Assembly (NCBI RefSeq): GCF_029211325.2
Contig: NZ_CP135996.1
Span: forward strand, 62,001 to 126,000
Source of the DNA: Caproicibacterium argilliputei
GTDB taxonomy: Bacteria > Bacillota > Clostridia > Oscillospirales > Acutalibacteraceae
DNA length: 64,000 nt
Direction of reading: 5' to 3'
Positions within the stretch are counted from its first letter, which is position 1. Every line of letters begins with the position of its first letter. Shown piece after piece: positions 8,013 through 15,683 of this stretch. The notes beneath the pieces were generated by a model that saw only the letters and a program-made list of their open reading frames with translations, was not told the DNA's origin and ran no database searches. The translations under genes and the position numbers were made by a program.

Positions 8013-8462
8013 ATGAAAAACAAGAGATTTGCAGCTTTGGTGATGTCGGTAGCAATCATTTTTGCCGGAATCAGTTTCAGCGGATGCGGGAACAGCACCA
8101 GCGCCGCAAAGAATGACGGCAGCGTAAAAATTACGGATACAACAATTGAAGGTACACTGTGGGATGATGATAGTCAAAAGCATGTGTACACGTTTAATAC
8201 AAATAAGCAATTTACTGTAACAGCTAGAGTTGTAAACGGCACTAATGCATCAGCATATACTGCAAGCGGTACATACACGCTCAAGGATAAAACACTTACA
8301 TTATTGCTTAATCCAACAAAACAAGTTTTTATGCAATCTGAGAAGGATGGAAGAACAGTATTTGCTGGTGAAGAGGGCACTTATTCTCTATACACAAGTC
8401 AAAGTGCAGCCGAAGATTCCATTGCCAAGGGAACCGGAAAGGTTTCTTCAAGTTCAAAATAG
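8013..8462 (+). CDS. Putative lipoprotein, array copy 4
   Basis: 149 residues with the common signal peptide and lipobox. The first variable window (LWDDDSQKHVYTFNTNKQF) is unique. The second (FMQSEKDGRTVFAGEEGTYSL) is of the copy-1 type, while the N-terminal half is closer to copies 2 and 3. The gene is therefore a mosaic of the two types. It is the last of the array and converges on the DUF2726 gene across a shared palindrome. Confidence 0.8.
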   Translation: MKNKRFAALVMSVAIIFAGISFSGCGNSTSAAKNDGSVKITDTTIEGTLWDDDSQKHVYTFNTNKQFTVTARVVNGTNASAYTASGTYTLKDKTLTLLLNPTKQVFMQSEKDGRTVFAGEEGTYSLYTSQSAAEDSIAKGTGKVSSSSK

Positions 8463-8477
8463 AAATATCTATACAAA

Positions 8478-8509
8478 AGGCGAAGGGAGTTTTCTCCCCT
8501 CGCCTTTTT
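8478..8509 (+). terminator. Terminator of lipoprotein copy 4
   Basis: Same hairpin plus T-run; the palindrome starts at the next base. Confidence 0.85.
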
Positions 8510-8532
8510 AAGTGCGACATTATGTCGCACTT
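8510..8532. repeat. ICE palindrome copy 4 (exact), overlapping a stop codon
   Basis: Exact palindrome, centre T. Read on the minus strand its centre gives AGT GCG ACA TAA, the last three codons (S-A-T) and stop of the DUF2726 gene. Confidence 0.95.
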
Positions 8533-9215
8533 CCTAATAGCGTATTTTCAATCAATTGCTGTAGCTTATCACTGTCAGTTTTGCATACAGTGTCAGTTGC
8601 AGGGAGTTGGTAGCGCAGCAATGGCAGCCCGATTGCTGCAAAAAGTTTATTCTTAAAGCGGTCATTTGCCAGCTGACGCTGAAAGGCTTTGTCGGCCTGT
8701 TCCTTTGTTGTATCACCTGAGTAATATGCTTGTAAATGTGAGGAACCGTCAATCTCAATTGCCAGCACTGGTCGATAACGGTGAAATGTCACAATGCGGC
8801 CATCCTTGCGCTGATGGGTATGGTTAGGGTCATCCTTGCAGATAAGGAAGTCAACGCTCTTTGACAGTATCTTTGTTTTTGCAAGATCCGCTGTTACGCC
8901 TTTTTCAAGTTTCACAAAAGAGTGCAAGCTAACTTGTGCGAAAAGATAGAGCTTCATGTTCTTAAGCTTTTCACCCTTCAATGCTTCACCAATGTGATAA
9001 TAAAAAAAGCTTTCATTTGGCGTCATTATGGAATCACTGAGCCAGAAATTTTTATCTGGGTTGTCTTCAACTGCCTGACTGCGAAGCTGTCTGTTTTCAG
9101 TTTGCAATTGATTGAGGCTATTTTTCAGATCTTCAATCAGTTTGTTTTGTTTATCAAAGATAGCTTGCACATTGACAGGAGTAATATTTTGCTGCTTTTT
9201 GCGTCCGAACATCAT
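8520..9215 (-). CDS. DUF2726 family, nuclease-like protein
   Basis: 231-residue protein. Residues ~10-45 form a predicted coiled coil (QNKLIEDLKNSLNQLQTEN). The rest resembles DUF2726: SVDFLIC, then PVLAIEIDGSSH, then NDRFKNKLFAAIGLPLLRY, i.e. the D...ExD...K layout of PD-(D/E)xK-like nucleases. It may cut or bind DNA; activity is inferred from motif layout only. The start at 9215 is preferred because AGAGGGAAC sits right before the ATGATG; a frame from 9245 lacks a site. Its final codons and stop are formed by the 23-bp palindrome. It stands alone between two palindromes, in the cargo part of the element, and has lower GC than the chromosome. Confidence 0.7.
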   Translation of the reverse strand: MMFGRKKQQNITPVNVQAIFDKQNKLIEDLKNSLNQLQTENRQLRSQAVEDNPDKNFWLSDSIMTPNESFFYYHIGEALKGEKLKNMKLYLFAQVSLHSFVKLEKGVTADLAKTKILSKSVDFLICKDDPNHTHQRKDGRIVTFHRYRPVLAIEIDGSSHLQAYYSGDTTKEQADKAFQRQLANDRFKNKLFAAIGLPLLRYQLPATDTVCKTDSDKLQQLIENTLLGSAT

Positions 9216-9284
9216 GTTCCCTCTCTTTTCGGCAGATTTTGCCATATCCTAATATTATCACATTTTAAGAAAGGGAGCAATAAC

Positions 9285-9307
9285 AAGTGCGACATTATGT
9301 CGCACTT
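9285..9307. repeat. ICE palindrome copy 5 (exact)
   Basis: Exact palindrome, centre T, between the DUF2726 gene and the 3' end of the integrase gene. Confidence 0.95.
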
Positions 9308-9315
9308 GCTTGCCT

Positions 9316-10281
9316 TTATGCGTGTTGAAGTTGTTCAATCATCTTCTGTAAATCGGAAATCGTTTTTGCTTGCTGGGTTACCAAAATAGAAATCGAAGTG
9401 TTTGCCTGTGTGGTTTCCTGACGCATATCTATCATGTCTGTCTGTTCCCGCAAAAAATCCAAATCCGGAGAACAGTACTGCTTGATAGTAAAGGCAACGT
9501 CTGTATGCCCAAGTATCTGAGACAGTGCCTTAATATTCATACCGTCCTCCAGAGCACGCGTAGCAAATGTGTGCCGATATACATGGGTGGTAATGAAAGG
9601 AATACCGGTTTCCCTGCGAAGGCGCAGATAGAGCTTCTGCAGGGATGATATTGTCACTGGATTGCCATTTGACGAGTGGAAAATAGCGTTGTCAAAACGG
9701 CATTTAGGTTGGGATAATAGAATTTGTTGAGCTTCCCTGTTAAGAGGCACAGGGCGTACACCGGCTTTTGTTTTGCTCTTGCGTATGTAGATAACTTGCT
9801 GCTTTTTGTCATAGTCGCTCCATTTGAGATTGCACAATTCTTCGGCTCGCAGACCTGTACGCAAAAAGAAAATAGTCACATAGCCGAGCAGCGTCTCCTG
9901 CGCCACTGCTTCAACTTTTGCCTGCTCTTCGCGTGTGAGCGCACGCACAATTTTCTGTGCAGCTCTTTTGGGAATGTAAAGCTTGCCTATCTGTGAAACA
10001 CCGAATGCCGGAATCTCACTAGCAGCTTCGTATGCTTTGTGAAAGACAACGCGAATAGAGTTGAGGGTTGATTTTGCGTATTTGCCAGCGAGATCATTCA
10101 AAATTCTCTGTATATACAAAGAGGTAAGCTCATCCAGCGGCATATCCTGCAGCTCTGGATGATAGCGATTAAGAATGCCTATTGCGCATTTGTAGCAAGC
10201 GTATGTTTTTTCAGCGAGGTTTGGCTTAGAATAAGTTTCGTTCCATTTTTTTAACCAGTCCATAACAGTTGTTTTTTCCAT
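9316..10281 (-). CDS. int: Tyrosine recombinase (ICE integrase)
   Basis: Site-specific recombinase of 321 residues that should integrate and excise the element at tRNA-Arg. An N-terminal SAM-like core-binding domain (~8-90) precedes the catalytic domain. Catalytic residues are visible: R145 in RTGLRAEELC, H233 and R236 in HVYRHTF, H259 in LGHTD, and nucleophile Y269 in IKQYC. The start at 10281 follows GGAGG at a 7-bp distance; longer readings lack such a site. A short C-terminal helix (~300-320, AKTISDLQKMIEQLQ) is added. The gene lies 4 kb inside attL, separated from it by the lipoprotein array. No classical Xis was recognised beside it; the small AbrB-like gene upstream could regulate it. 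Confidence 0.92.
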   Translation of the reverse strand: MEKTTVMDWLKKWNETYSKPNLAEKTYACYKCAIGILNRYHPELQDMPLDELTSLYIQRILNDLAGKYAKSTLNSIRVVFHKAYEAASEIPAFGVSQIGKLYIPKRAAQKIVRALTREEQAKVEAVAQETLLGYVTIFFLRTGLRAEELCNLKWSDYDKKQQVIYIRKSKTKAGVRPVPLNREAQQILLSQPKCRFDNAIFHSSNGNPVTISSLQKLYLRLRRETGIPFITTHVYRHTFATRALEDGMNIKALSQILGHTDVAFTIKQYCSPDLDFLREQTDMIDMRQETTQANTSISILVTQQAKTISDLQKMIEQLQHA

Positions 10282-10422
10282 TTCGTAAGCCTCCAGAATA
10301 TATTTGTTCTTCACAAGAGTAAAAATATAGAAATATCCTGTCAATTTTTTTGAAAAACGATATAATAATGAAGGCGTATGAAGGTGGAGTATAATTTCTC
10401 AAAAGGATTCCGTTATGCGCAC

Positions 10423-10458
10423 AAAAAAGAAGGCGGAGGTGGTAGCCCCCGTCTTCTT
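10423..10458 (-). terminator. Terminator downstream of the AbrB-like gene
   Basis: On the minus strand AAGAAGACGGGGG-ctaccac-CTCCGCCTTCTT is followed by TTTTTTG. The palindrome at 10475-10497 lies between it and the gene. Confidence 0.7.
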
Positions 10459-10474
10459 GCTGTTTATAAAAAAT

Positions 10475-10497
10475 AAGTGCGACATAATGTCGCACTT
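10475..10497. repeat. ICE palindrome copy 6 (exact)
   Basis: Exact palindrome, centre A, between the AbrB-like gene's stop and its terminator. Confidence 0.95.
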
Positions 10498-10526
10498 ACG
10501 GAGGGCGGATAGGATAATGCATAGGC

Positions 10527-10721
10527 TTACTCCTTTTGCGTGGCTGGACGCATCAGGATGCCCTGATTGGTGCAGATCAGCTCTGCACAGTCAGTCAGAT
10601 GATAAATTTCCCGGAGCTGAACCGGGATAGACATCCGGCCGAAGCCGTCGATTTGACGGACGACACCGGTTACTTCTGCTGTGATCTGGATTTTAGGCAT
10701 ACCGAATTCATTTTCGTTCAT
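10527..10721 (-). CDS. AbrB/SpoVT-type DNA-binding regulator
   Basis: 64-residue protein with a swapped-hairpin AbrB domain: GVVRQIDGFGRMSIPVQLR (~20-38), followed by a strand-rich segment ending MRP. Such proteins dimerise and bind DNA as transition-state regulators or antitoxins. Ribosome site AGAGGGAATTAAC precedes the ATG. It is transcribed towards the integrase but separated from it by a terminator and a palindrome, so regulation of the integrase is only a possibility. No toxin partner is adjacent. Confidence 0.8.
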   Translation of the reverse strand: MNENEFGMPKIQITAEVTGVVRQIDGFGRMSIPVQLREIYHLTDCAELICTNQGILMRPATQKE

Positions 10722-10765
10722 GTTAATTCCCTCTTTTATTATTTGTTTTTGGTTGAATTAAGGCA

Positions 10766-10793
10766 TAAAAAAGAGGAGGGCAACCCTCCTCTA
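10766..10793 (-). terminator. Terminator of the 199-residue unknown gene
   Basis: Minus strand AGAGGAGGG-ttg-CCCTCCTCT followed by TTTTTT. Confidence 0.85.
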
Positions 10794-10800
10794 AAAGTGT

Positions 10801-10823
10801 AAGTACGACATTCTGTCGCACTT
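10801..10823. repeat. ICE palindrome copy 7 (two mismatches)
   Basis: Same element with A for G at half-site position 5 and C for A just right of the centre, so symmetry is partly lost. Confidence 0.85.
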
Positions 10824-10852
10824 AGCAATTGACTTCGTGATAGACAACTCAC

Positions 10853-11452
10853 TTACAATAGAATGTCTTGCAATAACGACGAACACGGTTTTATAATATC
10901 GTCGTAGATAAGCGTATTGCTACTGTTATCAATCTTGCAGGGATTGTTCAACAATATCTCATTATCATTATTAACTTCTTTTTCCAGCTCATAATTCTTC
11001 CAAATATGTTGATAGTAACCGCCGCCTTCTGCCTTTTCGTGTGACTTAAAATAAAACTCGTTTTTATCAAACATATAGCGCAACGACAAGGCACAAATTG
11101 GCTTGCTTGCTGTCATGCTTGTTTGAACTGGAAAAACCAAGGCCACATATTTATCGTTAATGCCTACTTTTATGCATAGCAGCATGGGCAATTGTTCGTT
11201 TAGTTTCATAATATATGGATAACCCATTTTACTAACTTTACGCCCATACTTCCTTGAAATGGTTTGATAGCTTTTATTAGGATAACGATGATTTATCTTA
11301 TAGTCGTCAAACTCTTCCATTCCCAACGTAAAATTAAAAGTCAATACATCAGAGTTTCTGTACGGGAAATAGCAGCCCAAGTCGAAAACTATACAGCATT
11401 CATCTTTAGCCAACTGAATTTCGTTCTTGAAAATTTCGCTATAATGCGTCAT
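10853..11452 (-). CDS. Unknown protein, ICE cargo
   Basis: 199-residue soluble protein with no signal peptide or membrane segment. No family recognised. It is rich in aromatic and charged residues (for example CCIVFDLGCYFPYRN near the N-terminus and GGGYYQHIWKNYELEKEV near residue 145). The GC content is clearly lower than in the transfer region, suggesting separate acquisition. Ribosome site AAAGGGAT precedes the ATG, and it has its own terminator. It is bounded by palindromes on both sides as a single-gene module. Confidence 0.6.
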   Translation of the reverse strand: MTHYSEIFKNEIQLAKDECCIVFDLGCYFPYRNSDVLTFNFTLGMEEFDDYKINHRYPNKSYQTISRKYGRKVSKMGYPYIMKLNEQLPMLLCIKVGINDKYVALVFPVQTSMTASKPICALSLRYMFDKNEFYFKSHEKAEGGGYYQHIWKNYELEKEVNNDNEILLNNPCKIDNSSNTLIYDDIIKPCSSLLQDILL

Positions 11453-11491
11453 TTTTTTATCCCTTTCTTGGATGTTATAAAATTCGGGTAC

Positions 11492-11516
11492 AAAAAAGAG
11501 GAGGGCAACCCTCCTC
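11492..11516 (-). terminator. Terminator of the GNAT/ASCH pair
   Basis: Minus strand GAGGAGGG-ttg-CCCTCCTC followed by TTTTTTG, nearly the same hairpin as at 10766-10793. Confidence 0.8.
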
Positions 11517-11526
11517 GTAAAAATAT

Positions 11527-11549
11527 AAGTGCGACATTATGTCGCACTT
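11527..11549. repeat. ICE palindrome copy 8 (exact)
   Basis: Exact palindrome, centre T, between the ASCH gene's stop and its terminator. Confidence 0.95.
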
Positions 11550-11571
11550 ACAAAAGATTTTTAATGGAATA

Positions 11572-11940
11572 TTAAACGTAAGCAAATGATTGCGGTGCTT
11601 GGTGAAGCCCATAATCGGATAAACTCCGCGGCCGTTTAAATTTTTTTATTTTTCCTAGCTTATATGCCACTGCTATATCATGTCCTTGATAATAATGATC
11701 GAAAAAGGATTTATTTACACCGGAAAATGATGAAGTCTCACTCCACACTTTCTCTGGTGAATCCTCAATAATTTCTAGAATGTCGACCTCTCCTATTACT
11801 AGCATAGTGGGTGCAGTTTCATACATAACGATTTTGCGAACTGGTTGTTTACATTTCCTTTTTCGAAATTCATACTTTTTGCTGCCGTTAAGAATATTCA
11901 CGACATGTTCAGGGTTAATTGATAATAACATTTTCTGCAT
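11572..11940 (-). CDS. ASCH/PUA-like domain protein
   Basis: 122 residues with the ASCH-type opening MQKMLLSINPEHVVNILNGS, then KKYEFRKRKCK and GEVDILEI. ASCH domains have a PUA-like fold and are thought to bind RNA or modified nucleotides. The start at 11940 is chosen because GGGTG lies 7 bp before it and family members begin a few residues before LLSI; in-frame GTG/ATG codons at 11949/11946 are alternatives. It overlaps the 3' end of the GNAT gene by 26 bp, so the two are translated from one message. Function is inferred from family only. Confidence 0.7.
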   Translation of the reverse strand: MQKMLLSINPEHVVNILNGSKKYEFRKRKCKQPVRKIVMYETAPTMLVIGEVDILEIIEDSPEKVWSETSSFSGVNKSFFDHYYQGHDIAVAYKLGKIKKFKRPRSLSDYGLHQAPQSFAYV

Positions 11941-12976
11941 GTACATCACCCATTCTTAAAATTTGATTAAATTGTTGAGGAGAATAGGATATTTGATAAG
12001 GATGGCAATTGAACAGACCTTGTTCATGCAAGTTCTTTTGAATTACATTGTGCCCATTTCCGAAGAATCCATTATAGACCATTTGTATGGCGAGAAGCGT
12101 CTGTTTTTTGTAGTACAGCGCGGTAAGTTCCTCATGTGAGAAGACAGTCTTATTTCCGGCCAAATCTAAAAAATCAAATAGAGAAACCGTTTTACTGGAC
12201 GATTTGATAATATCAATTTTCGTAATTGTACAAAAGGAAGTTACAACGGATTTGTATTGCTTATGTTCACCAGAAAACTTTCTGTAGATAAAAATTGGTT
12301 CATCAATCGTATAAACCGTAGGTTCAAAGGGAGCAGCGATAAAAATTTTGGTTACTCCATTCCCAGCAGTTTCTTCTTCGATTTGTCCGTTATTCCCTTT
12401 TAGTTCCGAGTAAGGAAATAGTTTATCATGATAAATATCATTGATAGGAATAATCCCTGCTTTTTGAAATGGTTTTATAAAGGGGAAACAAGCGTATGGG
12501 TTAGAGCAGTCAAGACTGTATCTACACTTTATATAGATATTTTCTCCAATAGGACTTTTTCCCGCCATAGAAAATCCAAACTTTTGAAATAAGTCAATTA
12601 ACAGTCTGTGTTTTTCAAAAACTGTTACATAAATTTCCGGAAGCTGTGATTCCTGCCATTTCCATAGGCAAACGCCTAACGCCCCTTCTCCTAATCGCTG
12701 ACCTCTGAATCGTTCAGCAATACGAATCGTAGAAATTTTCAATCGCGGTTTGGAAGGTATTTTCCCTTGAGTGGTAAGAATTTCTTGCGTCTCTGGTTTC
12801 AAACTTATAAAAGCACCAATACCATTTTCATCGTAAAACACCAATGCCGGCCGATGTTCATTTGCTTTTCGATTAAACCAGCTACTAAAATCAGAATAAT
12901 CTGACTTTAGTGACGAAAAAAATGGATCATTTAAATTAATTTGAGAAAAATCACTCCAAATAAATTTTCCCGCCAT
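11915..12976 (-). CDS. GNAT N-acetyltransferase with C-terminal extension
   Basis: 353 residues. The N-terminal ~150 residues form a GNAT fold with the acetyl-CoA loop RFRGQRLGEGALG and the later FEKHRLLIDLFQKFGF. The C-terminal ~200 residues (from about KCRYSLDCSNPYACFPF) are not recognised; they contain a beta-rich part (EPTVYTIDEPIFIYRKFSG..SVVTSFCTITKI) that could be another PUA/EVE-like module. The start has GGGAGAG 8 bp before it and a TATAAT-type -10 further upstream. Co-encoded with the ASCH protein. Substrate unknown: tRNA, protein or small molecule are all possible. Low GC relative to the transfer genes. Confidence 0.7.
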   Translation of the reverse strand: MAGKFIWSDFSQINLNDPFFSSLKSDYSDFSSWFNRKANEHRPALVFYDENGIGAFISLKPETQEILTTQGKIPSKPRLKISTIRIAERFRGQRLGEGALGVCLWKWQESQLPEIYVTVFEKHRLLIDLFQKFGFSMAGKSPIGENIYIKCRYSLDCSNPYACFPFIKPFQKAGIIPINDIYHDKLFPYSELKGNNGQIEEETAGNGVTKIFIAAPFEPTVYTIDEPIFIYRKFSGEHKQYKSVVTSFCTITKIDIIKSSSKTVSLFDFLDLAGNKTVFSHEELTALYYKKQTLLAIQMVYNGFFGNGHNVIQKNLHEQGLFNCHPYQISYSPQQFNQILRMGDVHAENVIIN

Positions 12977-12999
12977 AATACCACTCTCCCAATATTTTA

Positions 13000-13005
13000 A
13001 TTATA
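13000..13005 (-). promoter_or_regulatory. -10 element of the GNAT/ASCH operon
   Basis: TATAAT on the minus strand, 24 bp upstream of the GNAT start. No clear -35 hexamer is seen at the usual distance. Confidence 0.45.
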
Positions 13006-13041
13006 CCATATATGGGAGGTAAATTAAACCTTTTTCTTGCT

Positions 13042-13064
13042 AAGTGCGACATAATGTCGCACTT
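13042..13064. repeat. ICE palindrome copy 9 (exact)
   Basis: Exact palindrome, centre A, between the GNAT/ASCH operon and the 3' end of topB. Confidence 0.95.
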
Positions 13065-13082
13065 AGCAATTGGATAGGGAGA

Positions 13083-15227
13083 TTATTTTCTTCGTGCAGT
13101 TGTCTTTTTAGGTGCTTTCTTGTCTGGAAATTCCAAAGAGAACTGCGGCCTGCCGTCCTGCATCGCCATTTTAAAGTAAGCGTCATACTTCTTTCCGGTT
13201 TTCGCGCTGGTCAGATTCTTCGTCAGGCAGCGGTGGTGCGGACCTAGCAGCGATTTCGCAGCGGCTTTGGTAAGCGACTTACCAAAGTGTTTGAAGTAGT
13301 TGTTCTCCTTCCAGAGCGCGAACGTACAGCCGTCCCTGTAGCCGGAGCAGCGGAAAGACAGTTTTCCTTCGTATACGGGCTTGCCGCAGAGCGGGCACTT
13401 GCCGATTTCTTCCCGGTTGGTTTCCCGGCTGACGTGGACTCCGGAATAATCGTCCTGCAGGTGACTGCGAATAGAAGCAAGTACGGAATCCGTCATATCG
13501 GAAATATTTGCATTACCGGATTTGATATCCTCCTGGATTGTCCACCAGAGAGCCGTCAAGTCCGGCTTTTTAATGTCATCCGGCAGCAAGTCGTAAAACT
13601 GACGTCCATATGGGGTTGATATCAGATGTTTGCCGTCATCCTGGAGATAACCGCGCTTGATCAGTGTTTCAATGATTTTGTCACGCGTGGCCGGGGTGCC
13701 GATGCTGCCGTTTTCACCTTTTTTGTCTTTGTCCTTTGCTTTCAAGGCAGCTTTCGCCTGCGGATCGGTGACGTACTTTGCAATCTGCGTCATGTCAGTA
13801 ATCAGGGATGCCTGTGTGTATCGTTTCGGCGGTGCAGTGAATTTCTCGGAAATTTCGCAGTCGGTGATTTCTGCCGAATACTGTCCGGCAGGAACATCAC
13901 TCAGCGCCGTTGTGTTGACCGCTTTTGCCGGGTAGTAATCGGCGAATCCTGCACTCAAAACACGGCTGGTACTTGCCTTAAAGCTGCCTTTCCCGTCAAT
14001 GCCTGCCTCGGCCGTGGTAACTTCCGTCGTGCGTCCGGGCAGAAACTGCACCAGATAGCGCAGTGCGATTTCCGTGTACACGTTTTTCTGTTCATCCGTC
14101 AGAGCATTCAAGTCAAAATGAGAGCCGGTTGGAATGATCGCGTGGTGCGCAGTTACGTTCTCGCCGTTAAAGCATTTGGACGTGATGCTGTAATTAAGCG
14201 GCATTTCCACGCCCAGTCGCTGCATGACTGCAGGGAGGATCTGCGGAGCGGATTCGTGCTGCTCCGCGTTCAGATATTGGCAGTCGGAACGGTTGTATGT
14301 AATCGCCTTGTACTTGTCGCGCAGCTCCTGCGTAATTTCAAGCGTCCGGGACACCGGAATGTTGTATTTTTCATTCATGTGCGCCTGCAGTTTCACCAGA
14401 TTAAATGGCAGCGGCGGTTCCTCTGTTTTCTGCACTTTCGTGATTTCAAACTGTGCCGGGTGCGGCAGGTTGGCACCCACATCTTCCAATAAGGCGCAGT
14501 CAAGGCAGTGTCCATCTTCCAGCGATTCTTTCAGCGGCTTGAAATCAAGGCCAATTGAGATATTATGTAGGATGGTAGCCGCAGATAGCTCAAAATATTT
14601 CTGCTTCACATGGCCTTCAATAGCTTTGTCGCGATTGACTACCAATCCAAGAGTGGGCGTTTGTACCCGCCCGACTGACATTCCTTTGACATTGAGTTTT
14701 AATGCAAAAAAGCGGCTATAATTGTAGCCGAAAGTTTTGTCACACAGTGCGCGGGCATGGGCAGCTTCGCCAATCGACCGGAACTTGTCGTTCGGCTGCA
14801 GCTGTTGGAAGGCTTTCTGGATTTCAGAGGGGGTATTATCGTTAATCAAAACACGTTCTACCGGTTTCGTATTGTGAAAGTGGTCAAGTATTTCGTCAAT
14901 GAGGTACTGCCCTTCATCGTCCGGGTCACCAGCGTTAACAATGCTGTCAGCTTGCTGCATGAGTTTGCCAATCTGCGCAAGCCGTTCCGCTTTACCGTCA
15001 ATGGCGACTGACGGCCAAGGGTTAAAAAACATCGGCAGATCTGCGAGGTTCCACTTTGCATATTTCGAGTCCAGCTTTTCCGGTTCCTCCAGCTCCATCA
15101 GATGACCAAAGGCCCAGACCACGGTATATCCGCTGCCGGTCATGGTTCCACTTGCTGCTGGGGTAAGATTAAGGGCTGTGCCGATGGCACGGCCGAGTTC
15201 TGGCTTTTCTGCGATAATCAGTTTCAT
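13083..15227 (-). CDS. topB: DNA topoisomerase III, ICE-type TopB
   Basis: Type IA topoisomerase of 714 residues. It contains an N-terminal Toprim domain (KLIIAEKPELGRAIG, then NAGDPDDEGQYLIDEI with the acidic triad), the core motif MSVGRVQTPTLG, the active-site segment ITYNRSDCQYL (first Tyr catalytic), and a C-terminal zinc ribbon (KCPLCGKPVYE..RCSGYRDGC) with basic tail. Topo III copies are common on Gram-positive ICEs, where they help resolve replication or transfer intermediates. The start follows GGAGG at ~15 bp. It is flanked by palindromes together with the small gene upstream. Confidence 0.93.
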   Translation of the reverse strand: MKLIIAEKPELGRAIGTALNLTPAASGTMTGSGYTVVWAFGHLMELEEPEKLDSKYAKWNLADLPMFFNPWPSVAIDGKAERLAQIGKLMQQADSIVNAGDPDDEGQYLIDEILDHFHNTKPVERVLINDNTPSEIQKAFQQLQPNDKFRSIGEAAHARALCDKTFGYNYSRFFALKLNVKGMSVGRVQTPTLGLVVNRDKAIEGHVKQKYFELSAATILHNISIGLDFKPLKESLEDGHCLDCALLEDVGANLPHPAQFEITKVQKTEEPPLPFNLVKLQAHMNEKYNIPVSRTLEITQELRDKYKAITYNRSDCQYLNAEQHESAPQILPAVMQRLGVEMPLNYSITSKCFNGENVTAHHAIIPTGSHFDLNALTDEQKNVYTEIALRYLVQFLPGRTTEVTTAEAGIDGKGSFKASTSRVLSAGFADYYPAKAVNTTALSDVPAGQYSAEITDCEISEKFTAPPKRYTQASLITDMTQIAKYVTDPQAKAALKAKDKDKKGENGSIGTPATRDKIIETLIKRGYLQDDGKHLISTPYGRQFYDLLPDDIKKPDLTALWWTIQEDIKSGNANISDMTDSVLASIRSHLQDDYSGVHVSRETNREEIGKCPLCGKPVYEGKLSFRCSGYRDGCTFALWKENNYFKHFGKSLTKAAAKSLLGPHHRCLTKNLTSAKTGKKYDAYFKMAMQDGRPQFSLEFPDKKAPKKTTARRK

Positions 15228-15332
15228 AATTTAGTTTTCCTCCAAACAAATAGGTTCCTTTATTTTGTAATGATCAGTTTAACACAGTATAGATGGTCCT
15301 GCTCTATGTTGGGGCAGATCTGAATACCGAGC

Positions 15333-15539
15333 CTAAGCAAATTGGATAACCCATTTTTCAATCACTTTTTTAATATACGGTTGCGTTGCGTCTGCAAATT
15401 CACAGAAATCTTCCCGCATTTCTTCCAACGTGTCATAGGCAGCGAAAAACAGTCTATCCGGCTCGATTGTTTGACGGAATGCTTTTGCAATATCTTCTTG
15501 ATGGTCTAAAACCCATTTTTGACTTTCGGATAATGTCAT
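15333..15539 (-). CDS. Small unknown protein upstream of topB
   Basis: 68 residues, acidic and helical (EDIAKAFRQTIEPDRLFFAAYDTLEEMREDFCEF). No family recognised. A GGGAG site lies 11 bp upstream. It ends 105 bp before topB on the same strand, so the two may be co-transcribed. Confidence 0.5.
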   Translation of the reverse strand: MTLSESQKWVLDHQEDIAKAFRQTIEPDRLFFAAYDTLEEMREDFCEFADATQPYIKKVIEKWVIQFA

Positions 15540-15570
15540 CTTTTATGTACTCCCGTTCAAGTGGATTTCT

Positions 15571-15593
15571 AAGTGCGACATAATGTCGCACTT
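15571..15593. repeat. ICE palindrome copy 10 (exact)
   Basis: Exact palindrome, centre A, between two divergent units (topB side and hicAB). It marks the right edge of the palindrome-rich cargo region. Confidence 0.95.
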
Positions 15594-15637
15594 ACTAGAT
15601 GTGTATTCAAACCTTTTCATTTGCAACTAAATATTAG

Positions 15638-15666
15638 TTGCATTTTCGAGTGCGTTGTAGTATACT
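15638..15666 (+). promoter_or_regulatory. Promoter of hicAB
   Basis: TTGCAT (15638-15643) and TATACT (15661-15666), 17-bp spacer, ending 18 bp before hicA. AACTAATATTAGTT-like symmetry at 15624-15639 (gcaactaaatattagttgc) overlaps the -35 and is a likely HicB operator. Confidence 0.65.
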
Positions 15667-15683
15667 ATTACTGGTGATAAAAA

